The notes under the pieces were generated by a model, which ran no database searches, was not told the origin of the DNA, and saw only the letters and a program-made list of their open reading frames with translations. A stretch of 64,000 nt of DNA from NCBI RefSeq assembly GCF_028372415.1, contig NC_092879.1:65177651-65241650 (forward strand). The letters are read 5' to 3'. A program made the position numbers and the translations under genes. Positions 9,180 to 21,830 of the stretch are shown here, piece after piece (the first letter of the stretch is position 1; every line of letters starts with the position of its first letter). Source of the stretch: Notamacropus eugenii (lineage: Eukaryota; Chordata; Mammalia; Diprotodontia; Macropodidae).

Positions 9180-11665
9180 CAACAGTATTTAAATTACCAA
9201 AAATTAATTGGAGCCAGATTGAGGAGGGTCCAACAGAACAACCACCTAAATTTCTTGACACATCTGAAATTCCCAAGGGAGTTTGGAAAGAAGGTAGAAC
9301 TTGAAGCTTCACTTAGGAAACACATGCTAATAATCAGAAATATCCCAAAGTGGAATGAATCGTCTCAAGACAAAATGGATCCCCAGGCCGAGGAACTTGG
9401 GCAGCAAAGACCAGCTGAATTCTTGCTGGTTTCCTGCAAGGGAGGTCCTTGTCCAGGAGTTGGACTGAAATGGCCTCGGAATGCCCCTGCACCTGTCTAA
9501 TTCTGTTTCACTTGGAGCCCATTAGACATGCAGACTGTTTGCAAAACTGGGAGAGAAGTCATGGAACTCCCCTGGACATCTCTAGAGTGTTCCCTGCATG
9601 ACACGATATGACTATATGTATAGCCCCTAAAATAAAATTGCCTCCAGGATTGTGTTGGCTCTCATGTTAATGTGAATCAGGGAAAAACCTTTTCTATTCC
9701 TTCCCAAAAGAACACTGAAAGTAGAACAAGTTCCCATCAATATGACCGCCTCTCCAGCAATACACAAATGCTGATTCCTTCCATGGAGGGGTGGTCCTCT
9801 TAAGCTTGCTTTGAGTATCCTGGACCCCTCTGGCAGCTTGGTGAAGACTCAGAACACTTTCAGAAAAATATCCTTCAATGCAAAAAATATATAGGCTTAC
9901 AAGGGGGACTAATTATGTTGAAATAAAGATGTATTTTCTTTTTCTCCAGCATATGTAATGGATGTCCTGAAATGCATCAGAATGATGCTGCCCTAGGAAA
10001 GAGTGTTGCAAGGTAAATGAGGTCATAAAGACAGATTTCCTTAGTGCTGCTTTCACGTTCACTTCCAGTCACAGATGTTATTATGGTGTGGATGTGCATG
10101 CCCCTGTAGAACGCCCACCAGAAGCATTCTTATCCATCGTCCCTTCTGCCCCCTCTCTCCACCCCTGCCAGGGTCTACCAGTCCTTTAAAGACCTATGAG
10201 TCCATGTCACTGTGCACCAGAGTACTGATTTTCACAGCAGTGGAAATCCACCTCTGCTCTCCCTTCTACTGACCAAAAAGGAACACCACAATCATGAATT
10301 AGTTTACTGAGAGCAGCATACTAAGCCTTCAAGGTGAGTGTTTCTTGGATAGTGCTTTTTTTGTCTTTTTCTCCTTTGGATCTGTGATGTCACTGATGTG
10401 GAGAACTCTCAGGATGAAAACTTACTCCACAGATGAACCTCACTTCACAGGACTTCGGGAGGTTCTTGGTGAGAGACTTGGCTGTTCCAGGTGGGACTTC
10501 CCAACCAGAGCTGAAGTCACTTTTCTGATTGCCAGCCTGACCCCTCTATCAACCAGCCCATGTTCCTATTGTCTTTTCTTAGAGCATGTATTTGAAAGAA
10601 AACAAAATACACCATCTATGCCAAAATGACCCTTTTACCCTCAGTTGCACTTGACTCATTTTAAGATGGTGACCTAGGAGAACAAAGCACAAAGTTGAAA
10701 ACGGTGATGTTTTATTACGGGGATGAAACTGGATCTCGAGAAAACCTGTTCTCCGTGTTGAATTATGTCACTGTTTCCCAATTTTGTCTCTCTTTTCATG
10801 ATTTAATGGGGACAAGATGCATGGGCTGCTAATTTCAATGGATCTGCTGGAAACTTGTCATTCGATATACCATTCCATGGAACGTAGAATTCCATGGCAA
10901 AGAAACTCCAGGCTTGACAGCTATGCCAAGAAAGCTGAAAGTTTAAAAGGAAGTCACTGCAAATGGCGGGATGTAATTAATATTGTCAGAAAGTGGAGTA
11001 AGATAAGTAGCAAACAAAATGTGAAGGAAACTCCCGGCAGCAGGCAAAAGGAGCGCCACTAGTGATAGAGCAGAAAGTGTTCAGTTCCCTTCTCTAGGAG
11101 TAAGGCTAGAGATGACTTTCTAATGCCTAAGGCAGACCTATTCCTTTGTCTGCAGGAAAATCATCCGTGGCTTCAGTCAGGAAGCAGAAGCTTCCTTCAG
11201 TCAGGTAAATCACTAAGCAGGAAGATAAAAGTTCACTTTCCATGAGACCTCTTCTGAATCTCCCGTTCCCTCAATACTCATTCCTAGATAGACCAGTGGA
11301 GTGCCCAATTTGGAGGAGGCAGAACACTGCTGCAGAAACCCAGACTAAGTTTCCAATACATCTTTGCTGTCTTGGTCCAAAACATCATGGATTCAACTGG
11401 ATTAAACGAGTGCAAGGAGCTTCTCAATTCAAATCATCTCCTATCTCTAGGTCTATACCAACTGCCCCCAGGCCCAAAAGTGCTTTCCTGTTCCTCCTTC
11501 ACTTCTCAGCATTCCCGGGTTCTCTCAGGATCATTTCAAGCATCCCCTTCTATACAGGGCCTTGGCCAGTTTCCGGGCCACTAGGACCTCTCCTTCCAAA
11601 GGAACCTCCCATCTACTTTGTATGTGTCTTGCATGTTGCTCTACGTGGACATATTGGCTTTAGCT
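9180..11665. other. Unrecognised shared block after gene 1
   Basis: Found again after gene 6 (about 45020-47520), and its last 590 bp also at about 25170-25765. Open frames such as 9090-9500 and 10817-11062 (+) persist in the second copy, but the differences I compared are mostly amino-acid changing, so I do not call a gene. No transposon ends recognised. Confidence 0.5.
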
Positions 11666-11679
11666 AGCAGACACAGTAG

Positions 11680-11895
11680 ATAGGGAGCCAGCCCTGGGAT
11701 CAAGAAGATTGGAGTTCAGGTTCTGTCTCAGATAATGCAGAGCTCTGTGACCCTAGTCAGATCATTGTTTAAAAACTGCCTCAAGTTCACCATCTGCAAA
11801 CTGGAGATAATGAATATACCTCCCAGGGTTGTGGTGAGGACCAGCTGAGGTGGTAGAATAAGCGCCTGCTCTCTTTCCCTTACACAACAGATAGC
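11680..11895 (+). mobile_element. THER1/MIR-like SINE
   Basis: A SINE-like order is visible: GAAGATTGGAGTTCAGGTTC, then CTCTGTGACCCTAGTCAGA, then CACCATCTGCAAACTGGAGA, then CCTCCCAGGGTTGTGGTGAG. Copies are at about 25765-25990 and 47535-47755. Confidence 0.7.
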
Positions 11896-11929
11896 CAGGT
11901 GGCATGGGGGGTATGGAGCCTTGTTCCCA

Positions 11930-12200
11930 TCAGTCCTTGTGTCCCCATGTATCTGTCCATGTACTCCCATCAGTCTGCGTGTCTGCCATCAGTCTCTCCA
12001 TGTTTCCCCACCTGTGCTTGTGTCCTCATCTGTCCATGTCTCCCCATCTGTTTGTGTGTGCCCATATGCCTGTGTCTCTCTCTGTCCTTGTATTCCCACC
12101 TCTCTGTCTTTGTGTCCCCATTTGTCCGAGTCTCCCCATCTATGTGTGCCCATTTGTTAGTGTCCCCATCTGTCCGTGTCTCCCCATCTGTCCTTCACTA
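11930..12200. repeat. Minisatellite, TGTGTCCCCATCTGTCTG type
   Basis: Tandem variants of a unit of about 16-18 bp. The three overlapping open frames here are stop-free because of unit composition and are not genes. Confidence 0.9.
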
Positions 12201-15200
12201 GACACTTTTGAAAGACCTCCTGCTGTGGTTGTTGCTCCCTTGGTTGGTTCCTGTACTGTTCCTTGGAGGGCACTGAGGTCCGTTGCTTGTGTTCCTTTCA
12301 GCATGTCTGTGGTCCCTCTCTAGGCCGAGGGATAAGGCCAGGGTCCCTGCATTTAAAATCTCTCTGGGCCTATTTCTTTTAAGTAATTTGTTATCAGATT
12401 GAGGGTTTTTTTTTTTTGCACATTCTTCTCCTCTTTCCCTGATGAGTTCATTTGGGGGATTGTGGCCTAGTTCCTGGGGTCCCTCTTGATAAAGGGGCTG
12501 TTTCCTCTTTAGTACCTGTTCAGGGATCATTTTAGTGGCTTGCTACTGGCACCTCAGTTGGGATCCTACGCTGTGAATCATTCCATAGACCTTAGATTTA
12601 TTTGTGCAGACTCCTCTTCTGTGTCCTGGGTCTTGATTTCAGACCATTGTAGGTACTCTGGTCATTTCTGTGTATACACTGGAACGATCTTGGGTCAATC
12701 GACATTCTGTAGATAGATTTCTGTAGTGTCTGCTAAAACCCATCCTCAGTCCCCCACTGTGAGTGATGGATTTCTGCGTGGATACTGGCTGACTCTTCCC
12801 TTTTCTTCAGCAGGGGGGCATTTTTCAGGTATTTTGGCAGTGTTCGGGCTGCATTTTTGCTCCACATCCCGCTTTCCCTGTAGACTGAAGGATGGCCTTG
12901 GGATCAAGTGTCATAAGTGGAGACATCTCTAGGATCATTGGTAAGGTCCAAGTAGCTGGCACACTGACTTCCTCTGCATGGACTCTCTTGTTGTGCTTTC
13001 TGACAGTCTTTTGCACTGAGCAGTTGATTTTGGTGATTCTGGTTGAGATCCCATTATCGGTCATGACTGAGGAAATGTTGAAGGTCCCAAGAACTTCTTT
13101 TGACAGATTTGAGGGGATCTGTTCTGTGGGCCTCTGAAGGGCCCCCTGCTGTGCGTGTGGACTAAATGTTTTGGGTTTTGCTTCAGAATCCTCAGGAGAT
13201 TTTCCCAGTAACTACCATGTCCTTGGATCAATGGTTGTAGTGTTCCCTTAAAGGAGCCCTTTGGAGGACCTGCTGCTTTGTCAGCTGGCACCTCAGGTAC
13301 TTCCTGTGTTCCCCTTGCTCAGCATTTAGGGACATTGCTGCTGCTCACTTCAGCAAATCATTCCTCTGTATTCCACCTGTAGGCCCAGAGGTAGCATCAG
13401 TGTCCCTCCATCTATCACTCCGGGCTCCTTTTGTGTTAACCCATTTGTTCCCGGGTTGGGTTTGTTTTGGACCATTCTTCTCCTTGTTGCTGAGGAGCTC
13501 ATTTGCGGAATTCTGGCCAAGTACTGGGGTCCCTCTTGGACCAGGGGCTTTCTTCTCTCCAGTCAGCGCTCATGGATCACTACAGGGGTTTGCTGGTCGA
13601 ACTTGGGTTGGGACCCCCTGCTGTGAATGTTGAAATCCCTCTTAGCCTTTTGGGTTGCAAATTCTTCTTCTCTTTCGCCTGAGTCTGGATTTCAGGCCAT
13701 TCAGGCCCCTCTGCTGCTTCCCATGTCTGCAGTGGAACTGTACAGGGCCTTCAGAAAGAGGAGCAGGGCAGGCTCCAGGTGAGTCTGGAACCCACCAAGG
13801 CCAATGGTGACTTTTCCATCTCCATCCTGCCTAGCACTAGTGTCCCCAGGACACAGAACTTCCTGGAGATGGCTGTAGCTATCCATCCTGGGCAGAGATT
13901 CCCCCAGTGGCAGAATCCAGGACATGCTTGTGAGCATCACTGAGTAGACCAGTGTCATTCACCCCTAGGGGATGTAAGAAAGCCTCTGAAGGCTGGGTTT
14001 GAGGGCAGCACGAGGAAGAAGAAAGCCAGTCTCTCCTGCTTATGCCAGACTCAGCTCAGCAAATGAAGAAGGACCTGTATTACCATCATGCTAGTCATCT
14101 ATGTTTCTGGTACATCCCTGTATATTCAGGTCATGATGTAAAAGGACGCGAGGTGCCATGGCCCCAAGATTTCACAAAGCTAGTTCTGGGGGGGGAGGAC
14201 ACAGGAGTAGTAACCAGAGCTTTCCTTAGATTATTTATTGTGAAATTCTTCTGAGTTCGCATCCCTAGCTTTACTTCTTTAGAAACCATTCCTGATGAAA
14301 TTCAGCACTCTCACTTCCAAAGAAATGCTTAATGTGAATGAGCCGCGTGACAAACATCCAGTCTGCTAGGCATGAGAATTTGTAGCTGCACTGGCTTGGG
14401 GATGGGTCTGAATTTGGTTTTCCAATCTTTGCCCAAGGATTGACGGGTACATATATGTCAGTAAACTGTGACATGCTCTGTGTTCACAATCTTTGTAGAG
14501 GGACTGAGATTTTCACTCAGAAAGTTTGGAAGGAGTAGTAAAGAACCTAGATGGGGATGAGACTTTGGGGAAGATTCCTCTCCTCTCTGCCTGGGCCTAC
14601 ATTTCAGCCCTTGTTGGTGCCTCTGTCCTTTCTATGTACTCTGTGCTATTGTGCTCGACATACACACTGTCTGTGAATAGATTTCTGCTATGTTTGCCCG
14701 AGTGCACCTACAGACTCCCCACTGTGAATGATTGAATCCTGGCTGGATTTGGGCTGTCCATTCCATTCCTTGATAAGGGACACACTTTTTGGCTGCTTGA
14801 GCCTCGTACTGGCTGGGCTTTTCCTCCATTGCACTTTCTAAGGTTTGCACCCTGTTGGTGGATGGATGTGAGGGAATGTGGCTAAGAGTGTATTGTATGT
14901 CCCTCTGCTGGGAAGGACTTTATCATGTATGAGATTTTGTGGGAGATTCTCTTTCTCTTTCCCAAGGTCCCCATTTCAGGAGCTTCTGGTCCTCTTCCCG
15001 CTTTCCCTACAGCCTGATGCATCTGTCTGTGTGTCCCCATCTCTTCCACGAGTTCCCTTCTGGCAGTCTGCATAGACTTCTGGGAGTGTGCTGGAGCCCA
15101 TCCTCACCCCTACCCCACTGTGAGTGATTGAATCCTGGATGTATTCTGGCCATCGATTCTCCTTTCTTTACCAGGGGCACACATATCGGGTCCTTTGGCA

Positions 15201-16160
15201 AGGTTCTGCCGCTTCTGTTGGCCCATTGACCTTACCAAGGTCTGCAGACTGTTGGTGAATGGATGTGAGGGAATATGGCCATGAGTGTAATGTATGTCCC
15301 CTGCTGTGAAGCACTTTGGCGTCTTTGTGATTCTTCTGGGCTCAAGGTGTAGGCACTGACACAGTCTAAGTGTCCCTGTATCCAAAGTCTCTCTGGGCCT
15401 ATTTTTTTTTCACCTATTTGGTATTTCTTCCTGCACTTTCTTCTCCAGTTCCTGTGTTCCCTCTTGACCAAGGGGCTGTCTACTCCCCAGTGGTTTTGAA
15501 AGGATCATTTTAGAGGGTTGCTACTAGAACCTCAGGTGGGACCCCCTCTGTGAATTACTACTTCCCTGTAAGCTTGTTGTTTTCCCGATTCCTCTTCTGT
15601 TTGCCTGTGTCAGGATTTCAGCCCATTCTGGCCCCTCTGCTGCTTTCCATGTATATGCTGGAGCTGTCCTGGGCCAAAAGGCAGTCTGTGCGTGGATTTC
15701 TGGGGTGTCTGTTAGAGTTGATCATCAGCCCCCCGACCAATGTGAGTGCTTGAATTCTGGTTGGATTCCCAGTGTCCATTCCATTTTCTGGATCGGGGCA
15801 TGCTTAATGGGTACTTTGCCAAGGTTCTGGACGTGCTTTTCCTCTGTGGGACTTTTTATGGTCTTTGCATTGCGTGGTGGATGGATGTGAAAGAATCTTA
15901 CCAAGGGTGTAATGTGGGTTGCCTTGCTGTGAAGGACTTTGGCTAGGATGGGATTTGGTGGAAGATTCCCTTTCTCTGTACCTGGGCCTCCATTTCAGTT
16001 GCTTCAGGTTCACTTCCTGCTCTCCCTCTAGACTGAAGGATTTCCTTGGGACCCAGTGTAATCAGAGGAGATGTGTCCAGGGTCACTTCTAAAGCCCAAG
16101 GAACTGGTTCAATGATTGTTTCCATGTGGGCTTTCTTAATTAATTAGTTAATTAGGATTG
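12200..16160. repeat. Filler tandem repeat block
   Basis: Landmark copies lie near 12640, 13690, 14600 and 15615, with the second sub-monomer (CATTTCAGGAGCTTCTGG type) about 375 bp later at 14970 and 15990. The SINE-less flank of gene 2 starts about 16140. No gene is supported. The exon-like segment with CAG|GTGAGT recurs at about 13660-13778. Confidence 0.75.
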
Positions 16161-16237
16161 CTAATCTTAATCACAAAATGATAATCAATCTGTAGCTTTT
16201 ACACCTAAAAAATAAAAAATGATTCTGTATCATCAGA

Positions 16238-16437
16238 GGGATTATAGTGTAGTGGATAAAATTCTGGACTTGGGGAGTCAGGGGACCTGGGTGTGAATTG
16301 AGCTTGCCTTAGTAGCTGTGTCACATGGGGCAAGTCTTCTAACTTCCATGTCTCCATTTCCTGCTCTGGTGACTTGAATGACCTGTGATGTCCCTTCCCA
16401 CCTCCACACCTGTGATCCCATGACTGTGAGGTTGTTT
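16238..16437 (+). mobile_element. CORE-SINE before gene 2
   Basis: Same insertion as at 6163, with GTAGTGGATAAAATTCTGGA at the head and CTGTGATCCCATGACTGTGA at the tail. The sequence just upstream (AATCTGTAGCTTTTACACC) matches only the gene 5 flank, which groups genes 2 and 5. Confidence 0.75.
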
Positions 16438-17101
16438 CCAGAGGACATCTCAGGGTTTCCCTCCCCCATAAAGCACACCCTTGAGTCATGTTTGCTTTCC
16501 TCCCTTTTCTGTCAGCAATTAGCATTCAAAGTTTTCCTGGAGATTTAAAAGGTGTTATAAAGACTGGCAGAGGTGAACCCCTGGTGAAAGAGAGTAACAC
16601 CTGGACAGGCTAACAGCTTGACCAGCAGCCTCCCTCCCAGTTCCTAGGTCTGAACCCTGTGGTTCTCCCTGGGACTGACCCCCGTCCCTTCCCACCACTC
16701 TGTGTTCCCCTCCACCTCTCCATTGGCCCGTTTCTGTCCAGCCTCTCCTTTTTATCTCCCCCAGTCTGGCTCAGGTCTTTGGCTACCCAGCTCTGAATGC
16801 TCTACAGACTCCCTCCTTGTTGGTTCAGCCACCTCCCTGCCCATAAGGATAGCTTGCGAGAGGCCCGTCTTGCTCTCCCTGGACCCAGGAGGCCCTCTAT
16901 CTCCAGCCCCACCTCCACCGTGGCTCCGACTACGGGGACCTCTGTCAGGGTTCTTCTGGAATCGATGCAGTGTTCCATTGGCATTCCTCCCCCCCACACT
17001 CTGCCCCCCACACTCCATTGGGTTCTGTTGCTGGGGTGAGCTGTGGCTCTCCCTCTCCCTCTCCCCAAGCCCTTCCCCCTTGACCCTGGTCAGTCCCAGA
17101 C
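16438..17101 (+). promoter_or_regulatory. Gene 2 proximal 5' flank with TATA box
   Basis: TATAAA at 16556-16561, 546 bp before the ATG, in the shared context. An inverted CCAAT (CCATTGGCCC) lies near 16721-16730. The leader is shorter than in gene 1 because several internal stretches are missing. Confidence 0.4.
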
Positions 17102-17884
17102 ATGGAAGAACAAGAAACCAGGGAGGGCCTGTTGCATATGGCCCAGGCCACCCAACGCAGGTGCATCGGGCTGTTCAGATGGAAGCTGGACTACGAGAAG
17201 GCTGCGAGCGAGTATGCAAAGTCCACCTTAGCCTTCTGCAGAGCTAAGAGGCTCGACCAGGCCATGGAAGCCTTCCTCAAGGAAGCCGAGGCCCACGAAA
17301 AAAGCCGGGTGCCCCTTCCTGCGGCCATGGCCTACGAGCAAGCTGGCCTGTACCTGAGCAGGTCCGACCACCTGCAGGAGGCCACCCAGGCCATGAAGCA
17401 GGCTGTCTCCTGGTACTTGGAGTGTGGAGAGGCAGAGATGGCATCCTGTACCTTGAGACACTTCACCTACTTGCTTGAGAGCCAGATCCCGCACCAGTTG
17501 GTGTGCTTCTACCAGTGGGCATCCCAGCTATTTCAGGGGGAGGACCCCTTCTGGAAGGCCCTGGACTGGACTGAGGAAGCCTCCAGGTTGCTGCTACGGC
17601 AGAAGTGCTACGGGGATGCTGTGATCTCCCTTGGCCAGGAGAAGCACTTGTATGTGAAGGAAATGTGCTCCTGCTTGTGCCACCAGAGAGCCCTAGCGCA
17701 GTGTCTAGCCCCGCTTTGTGACCTGGATTTCCCTGCTGCCTGCAAGTGCCTGGAAGGCACTTGTCCCTATTTGCCCACTTTCAAGTTCAGCCCCCAGTAT
17801 GATGGGATGGTAACTTTGCTGAGCTTCTATGAAGACCAGGACCAAGATGCAGTGTACCAGGTCTGCACCTCCCCTGTCTCTTAA
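17102..17884 (+). CDS. Gamma-SNAP-like retrogene 2, shortened
   Basis: 260 residues, from the usual MEEQ start to a stop that falls where other copies read SPVFKHLD. Past this TAA the frame continues for about 23 codons (DLDQGYREMTTLLKVPGG) and then stops at a junction that deletes the acidic tail: bases for VPGG run straight into the 3' flank CTTCCTAGAACAATGA. So two losses are visible, an early stop and loss of the tail coding region. The TPR-like core is otherwise complete through VTLLSFYEDQDQDAVYQVC. Several core positions differ from all other copies (FYQWASQLFQ, ALDWTEEAS). It may be a pseudogene or a divergent short protein. Poly(A) signal at 17990-17995. Confidence 0.65.
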   Translation: MEEQETREGLLHMAQATQRRCIGLFRWKLDYEKAASEYAKSTLAFCRAKRLDQAMEAFLKEAEAHEKSRVPLPAAMAYEQAGLYLSRSDHLQEATQAMKQAVSWYLECGEAEMASCTLRHFTYLLESQIPHQLVCFYQWASQLFQGEDPFWKALDWTEEASRLLLRQKCYGDAVISLGQEKHLYVKEMCSCLCHQRALAQCLAPLCDLDFPAACKCLEGTCPYLPTFKFSPQYDGMVTLLSFYEDQDQDAVYQVCTSPVS

Positions 17885-17989
17885 GACCTGGACCAGGGCT
17901 ACAGGGAGATGACCACATTGCTGAAGGTACCTGGTGGGAGAACCTGTGCTTCCTAGAACAATGACTTAATTAAAGCTAATTAGTGAAAA

Positions 17990-17995
17990 AATAAA
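17990..17995 (+). terminator. Poly(A) signal of gene 2
   Basis: AATAAA following TTAAAGCTAATTAGTG, the same context as the signals of genes 3, 5 and 7. Confidence 0.55.
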
Positions 17996-18011
17996 AGTTC
18001 GCTTACCCCTG

Positions 18012-18013
<2 letters not shown>

Positions 18014-18081
<68 letters not shown>
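18014..18081. repeat. (GT)n microsatellite, long
   Basis: About 34 uninterrupted GT units, the longest in the window. Frames across it are artefacts. Confidence 0.97.
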
Positions 18082-18085
<4 letters not shown>

Positions 18086-18939
18086 GTGGGTGTGCTTTCT
18101 CCCATCTTACCTGTTCTCAGCCTCTTTATTTCAAACGAGCATGGAAGCCTTTGGCTTCCTCCCCCTTTCCCAATGACTCTGCCCCATCCTTCCAGAGAAG
18201 AATCGTTCCTTCCATGGGTAAATGTTTTCCCTTGACGCATTGGTTCCAGTGGAAAACCATCAATTAGGTTGCTCTCTGCTTTCCCACCCCTCTCCCTCTC
18301 CTTTCCCAGTGATCATCAAGACCTACTTCTTACATTAATTGACATTCTGAGTGCCCAAACTCCTCAGGATGAGATTGTAGAGCACGGAAAACTTCTGAGA
18401 TTTTCTTCACGCCTCCCCCATGGTTAGTATTTTAAGATTTACTGCCCAGACTCTGAAGTGTGCAAATGACTTAGCCTTTTCCCTGGAAAATGGAAATGAA
18501 CTTCATTCATTCAGCTTGAGCTTGAGGCTCAGGTGGGGGATAAGGAACAGGATCAGTTGTCAATCTGTATGGGACTTGAGCAGGTCCACCCAGTCTAATC
18601 CCCTCATTTTACATAGGAGGTAGCCTTGGGGCCCAAAGAAGATAACTTACTCAGGAACCCACTGGAGACAGGCCACAGGGAACAGGCACAGGCAGGATGG
18701 GCCCTCTGGGTCTTCCAATTCCAAATTCAAGGAAGAAGTGAAACCAAGTTGGTGAGGAAATGGGAGCAGACAAGGGAGAAAGACATGTGACCAGGGAGGC
18801 ATGGAACACCACTGACATGGTAATGCAAGCTTTGCCTAACCTCCCCCAGAGGGGACAGAAGTGCCTTGTGCAGAAGGAATCTAGCATCTTTCATACCCAT
18901 CCCTGTCCTGCTCTTCTCTCTGTACACAGATTTTCTTGT

Positions 18940-21010
18940 TGAGCATTGGGAAACTTCTTTTCCCTGGAAAGCTGATTAAGGGGATCTGGTTCAAGATCCT
19001 CCTGACAGGAACGACTCGGGGAATACTGAAGGTCACCAGGATATCCTTCCACAATTTTGGAAGGATCTGTTCTGTGGTCCATAGAAGGGCCCCCACAATG
19101 ACTGCCTGCTCTGTCTGGAGGGTTTTGTCTCATTGTCATAATTTCTTGCTCTATGGCATTCCTAGCTGGGAATGGGCCCTTCCACCAATGCTCCCTCTAA
19201 CTCAGGAGACTTTCCCAGTAACCACCATTGCCTTGGATCATTTTCTGCAGTATTCCCTCAAAGGAGCCCCTTGGAGGACGTCCTGCTTTGTCTGCTGGCG
19301 TCTTGGATAGTTCCTGGGTTCCACCACCTGATCACTCAGGCCCATCGTTTGCGTTCACTTCAGCAGTACACTTCCTCTGTGGTCCACCTACAGGCTGTGA
19401 TGCAGCATCAGTGTCCCTCCATTGACAGTCTCTCTGGGCTCATTTTCTCTTCACCAATTTGTTGGGCTTGTTTCTGACCATTCTTCTCCTTTTCACTGAG
19501 GAGGTCATTTCAGGGATTCTGGTCAAGTCTTTGGGTCCCCTGTGAACCAGGGCCTTTCCACTCTCCAGTTCATAGATCACTATAGGGGGTGGCTGCCTGC
19601 AGTTGGGTTGGGTCCCCCTGCTGTGAATGCATAATTCCCTTTTAGCCCTTTGTGTTGCAGATTCCTCTTCTCTTTTGCCTGGTTCTGGGATTCAAGCCTT
19701 TCAGGCCCCTCTGCTCCTTTCTATGCCTCCAGTGGAACTGTTCAGGGCCTCCAGAAACAGGAGCAGGGCAGGAACCAGGGGAGTCTGGAACCCACTAAGG
19801 CCAATGGTGACTTTTCCATCTCCATCCTCCCAACAGTAGTGTCCCCATGACACAGAACTTCCTGGAGATAGCTGTAGCTATCCACCTTGGGCCTCAGAGA
19901 TTCCCCTAGAATCAGAATCCAGGCCATGCTCATGAACGTCACTGAGTACACCAGTGCCATCCACCCCTGTCAGGACGTCAAAAAGCCTCTGAACTCTGGG
20001 TTTGAAGGCAGCACGAGTCAGAAGAAACCCAGTCTGTCATGCTTATGCCAGCCTCAGCTCACCTAATGAAGAAGGACCTGTTTTACCATCTTGGTAGTCT
20101 TCTATTCTCTGGTACACCCCTGTATAATCAGGTCATGCTGTAAAGTGATATCATGTGGCATGGCCCCAAGTTTTCATGCAGGTTGTTTATGGTGGGGGGG
20201 AAGACACAGGAGGAGTACTCAGAGTTTTCCTTAGATTATTTCTTGTGAAATTCTTTTGAGTTCTTATCACTAGCCTGCCTCTTTAGAAATGATTCCTAAC
20301 GAAATTCTGCACTCTCATTTCCAAAGAAATCCTTAATGTGAATGATCAGGGTGACAAAGATCCAGTCTCCTAGGTTTGTAGCTACACTGGCTTGGGGATG
20401 GGTCTGAATTTGGTTTTCCAGTCTTTGCCTAAGGATTGACAGGTACATGTATGTCAATAACCTGTGATATGCTCTGTGTTCACAGTCTTTGTAGAGGGAC
20501 TGAGATTTTCACTCAGAAAGTCTGGAAGGAGTAGTAAAGAACCTAGATGGGGATGAGACTTTGGGGAAGATTCCTCTCCTCTCTGCCTGGACCTACATTT
20601 CAGCCCCTATTGGTGACTCTGTCCTTTCTATGTACTCTGTGCAATTGTGCTCGACATACACACTGTCTGTGGATAGATTTCTGTTTTGTTTGCCAGAGCA
20701 CACCTACAGATTCCCTACTGTGAATGATTGAATCCTGGCTGGATTGGGGCTGTCCATTCCCTTCCTTGACCAGGGACACACTTTTTGGCTGCTTGAGCCT
20801 CGTACTGGCTGTGCTTTTCCTCCATTGCACTTTCTAAGTTTTGCACACTGTTGGTGGATGGTTGTAAGGGAATGTGGCCAAGAGTGTATTGTGTGTCCCC
20901 CTGCTGTGAAGGACGTTGTCACGTATGAAATTTTGTGGGAGATTCTCTTTCTCTATCCTGGTGTCCCCATTTCAGGAGCTTCTGGTCCTCTTCTTGCTTT
21001 CCCTCAAGCA
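18940..21010. repeat. Filler tandem repeat block
   Basis: Landmarks near 19690 and 20600, with the second sub-monomer at about 20975. The exon-like segment at 19660-19777 has lost its donor GT. From about 20310 this block is the counterpart of 52515-53225. No gene seen. Confidence 0.75.
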
Positions 21011-21014
21011 TTAT

Positions 21015-21830
21015 GTATCTTTCTGTGTGTCCCCATCTGTTCCACGAGTCCCCTTCTTTCTGGGTGTCCCCATCAATCCATCTGTGTATCTCCTATCTCT
21101 CTGTGTGTCCCCATCTGCTTATCCGTGCATCCTCATCTGTTGAGTCCCCATCTGTCCGTGTCTCCTCTCTGTCCCAGTGTTCCCCTCTGTGTGTCCCCAA
21201 CGTCTTGATTTTGTATCCCCATCTGCCTGTCTGTGTGTCCCTCAAGTGTCTGTCTGCTTGTTTCCATCTGTCTCTGTGTCCTCATTTGTCTCTCCGTGTG
21301 TCCCATCTAGCTCTGTGTCCCTATCTGTCCATGTCTCTCATATCTCTTCTTGTGTTCCCATTTGTCTGTGTGTCCCCATCTGTTTTTCCAAGTGTCTCCA
21401 TCAGTCTGTGAATGTGTCCCCATCTGTTTGTCACTGTTTCTCCAACTTTGTTCCCCAATCAGTCTGTCCTCATCTGTCTGTGTGTCCCCATCTGCCCATC
21501 CTTGTGTCCCCATCTGTCTCTGTGTCCCCATGTGTCTGTCCGTGTTTCCTTTTCTCTTGGTGTATCCCCCACCTGTCTGTCCATGTTTCCCCACCAATCT
21601 TTGCATCCTCCTCTGTCTGTCCATGCATGCCCATCTCTCTGTCCTTGTGCCCCATCTGTCTGTTCACGTTTCCCCATCTCTCCCTGTGTCCCCATATGTC
21701 TTTGTGTCTCCTATCTGTGCTGTGTTCCACTCTGTCTGTCCCTGTGTTTCCATCGGTCCGTGTGTCCCCTCTCTGTTTGTGTATGTGATCCCGTCTGTCT
21801 GTTTGTGTGTCCCCATCTGTCCCTTCCTAG
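21015..21830. repeat. Minisatellite, TGTGTCCCCATCTGTCTG type
   Basis: About 45 degenerate units. The array starts inside a filler sub-monomer right after CTTTCCCTCAAGC, the same position as the array at 53228. Open frames of 140-213 residues run through it in all three + frames and are composition artefacts. Confidence 0.93.

Larger units (their letters stand above)
8191..9180. other. Gene 1 3' flank
   Basis: Shared 3' flank of the cassette: AATAAA (8212-8217), a (GT)n tract, then a gene-poor stretch with a reversed MIR-like fragment at about 8790-8885. The same order follows genes 2, 3, 5, 6 and 7. No gene seen. Confidence 0.6.
17885..18940. other. Gene 2 3' flank
   Basis: Cassette 3' flank with AATAAA at 17990-17995, a long GT tract and a reversed MIR-like fragment at about 18560-18660. 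No gene seen. Confidence 0.6.

Noticed and set aside
9090-9500. 136-codon frame kept in both copies of the block
   Set aside because: Differences from the copy at 44938-45348 are mostly amino-acid replacements, and nothing resembles a known protein.
18014-18267. Cys-Val repeat proteins across GT tracts
   Set aside because: Translation of (GT)n gives alternating Cys and Val; no gene is implied. The same holds at 8266 and 44091.
21015-21830. CRISPR-like appearance of short repeats
   Set aside because: Units are head-to-tail without unique spacers, and the DNA is vertebrate.
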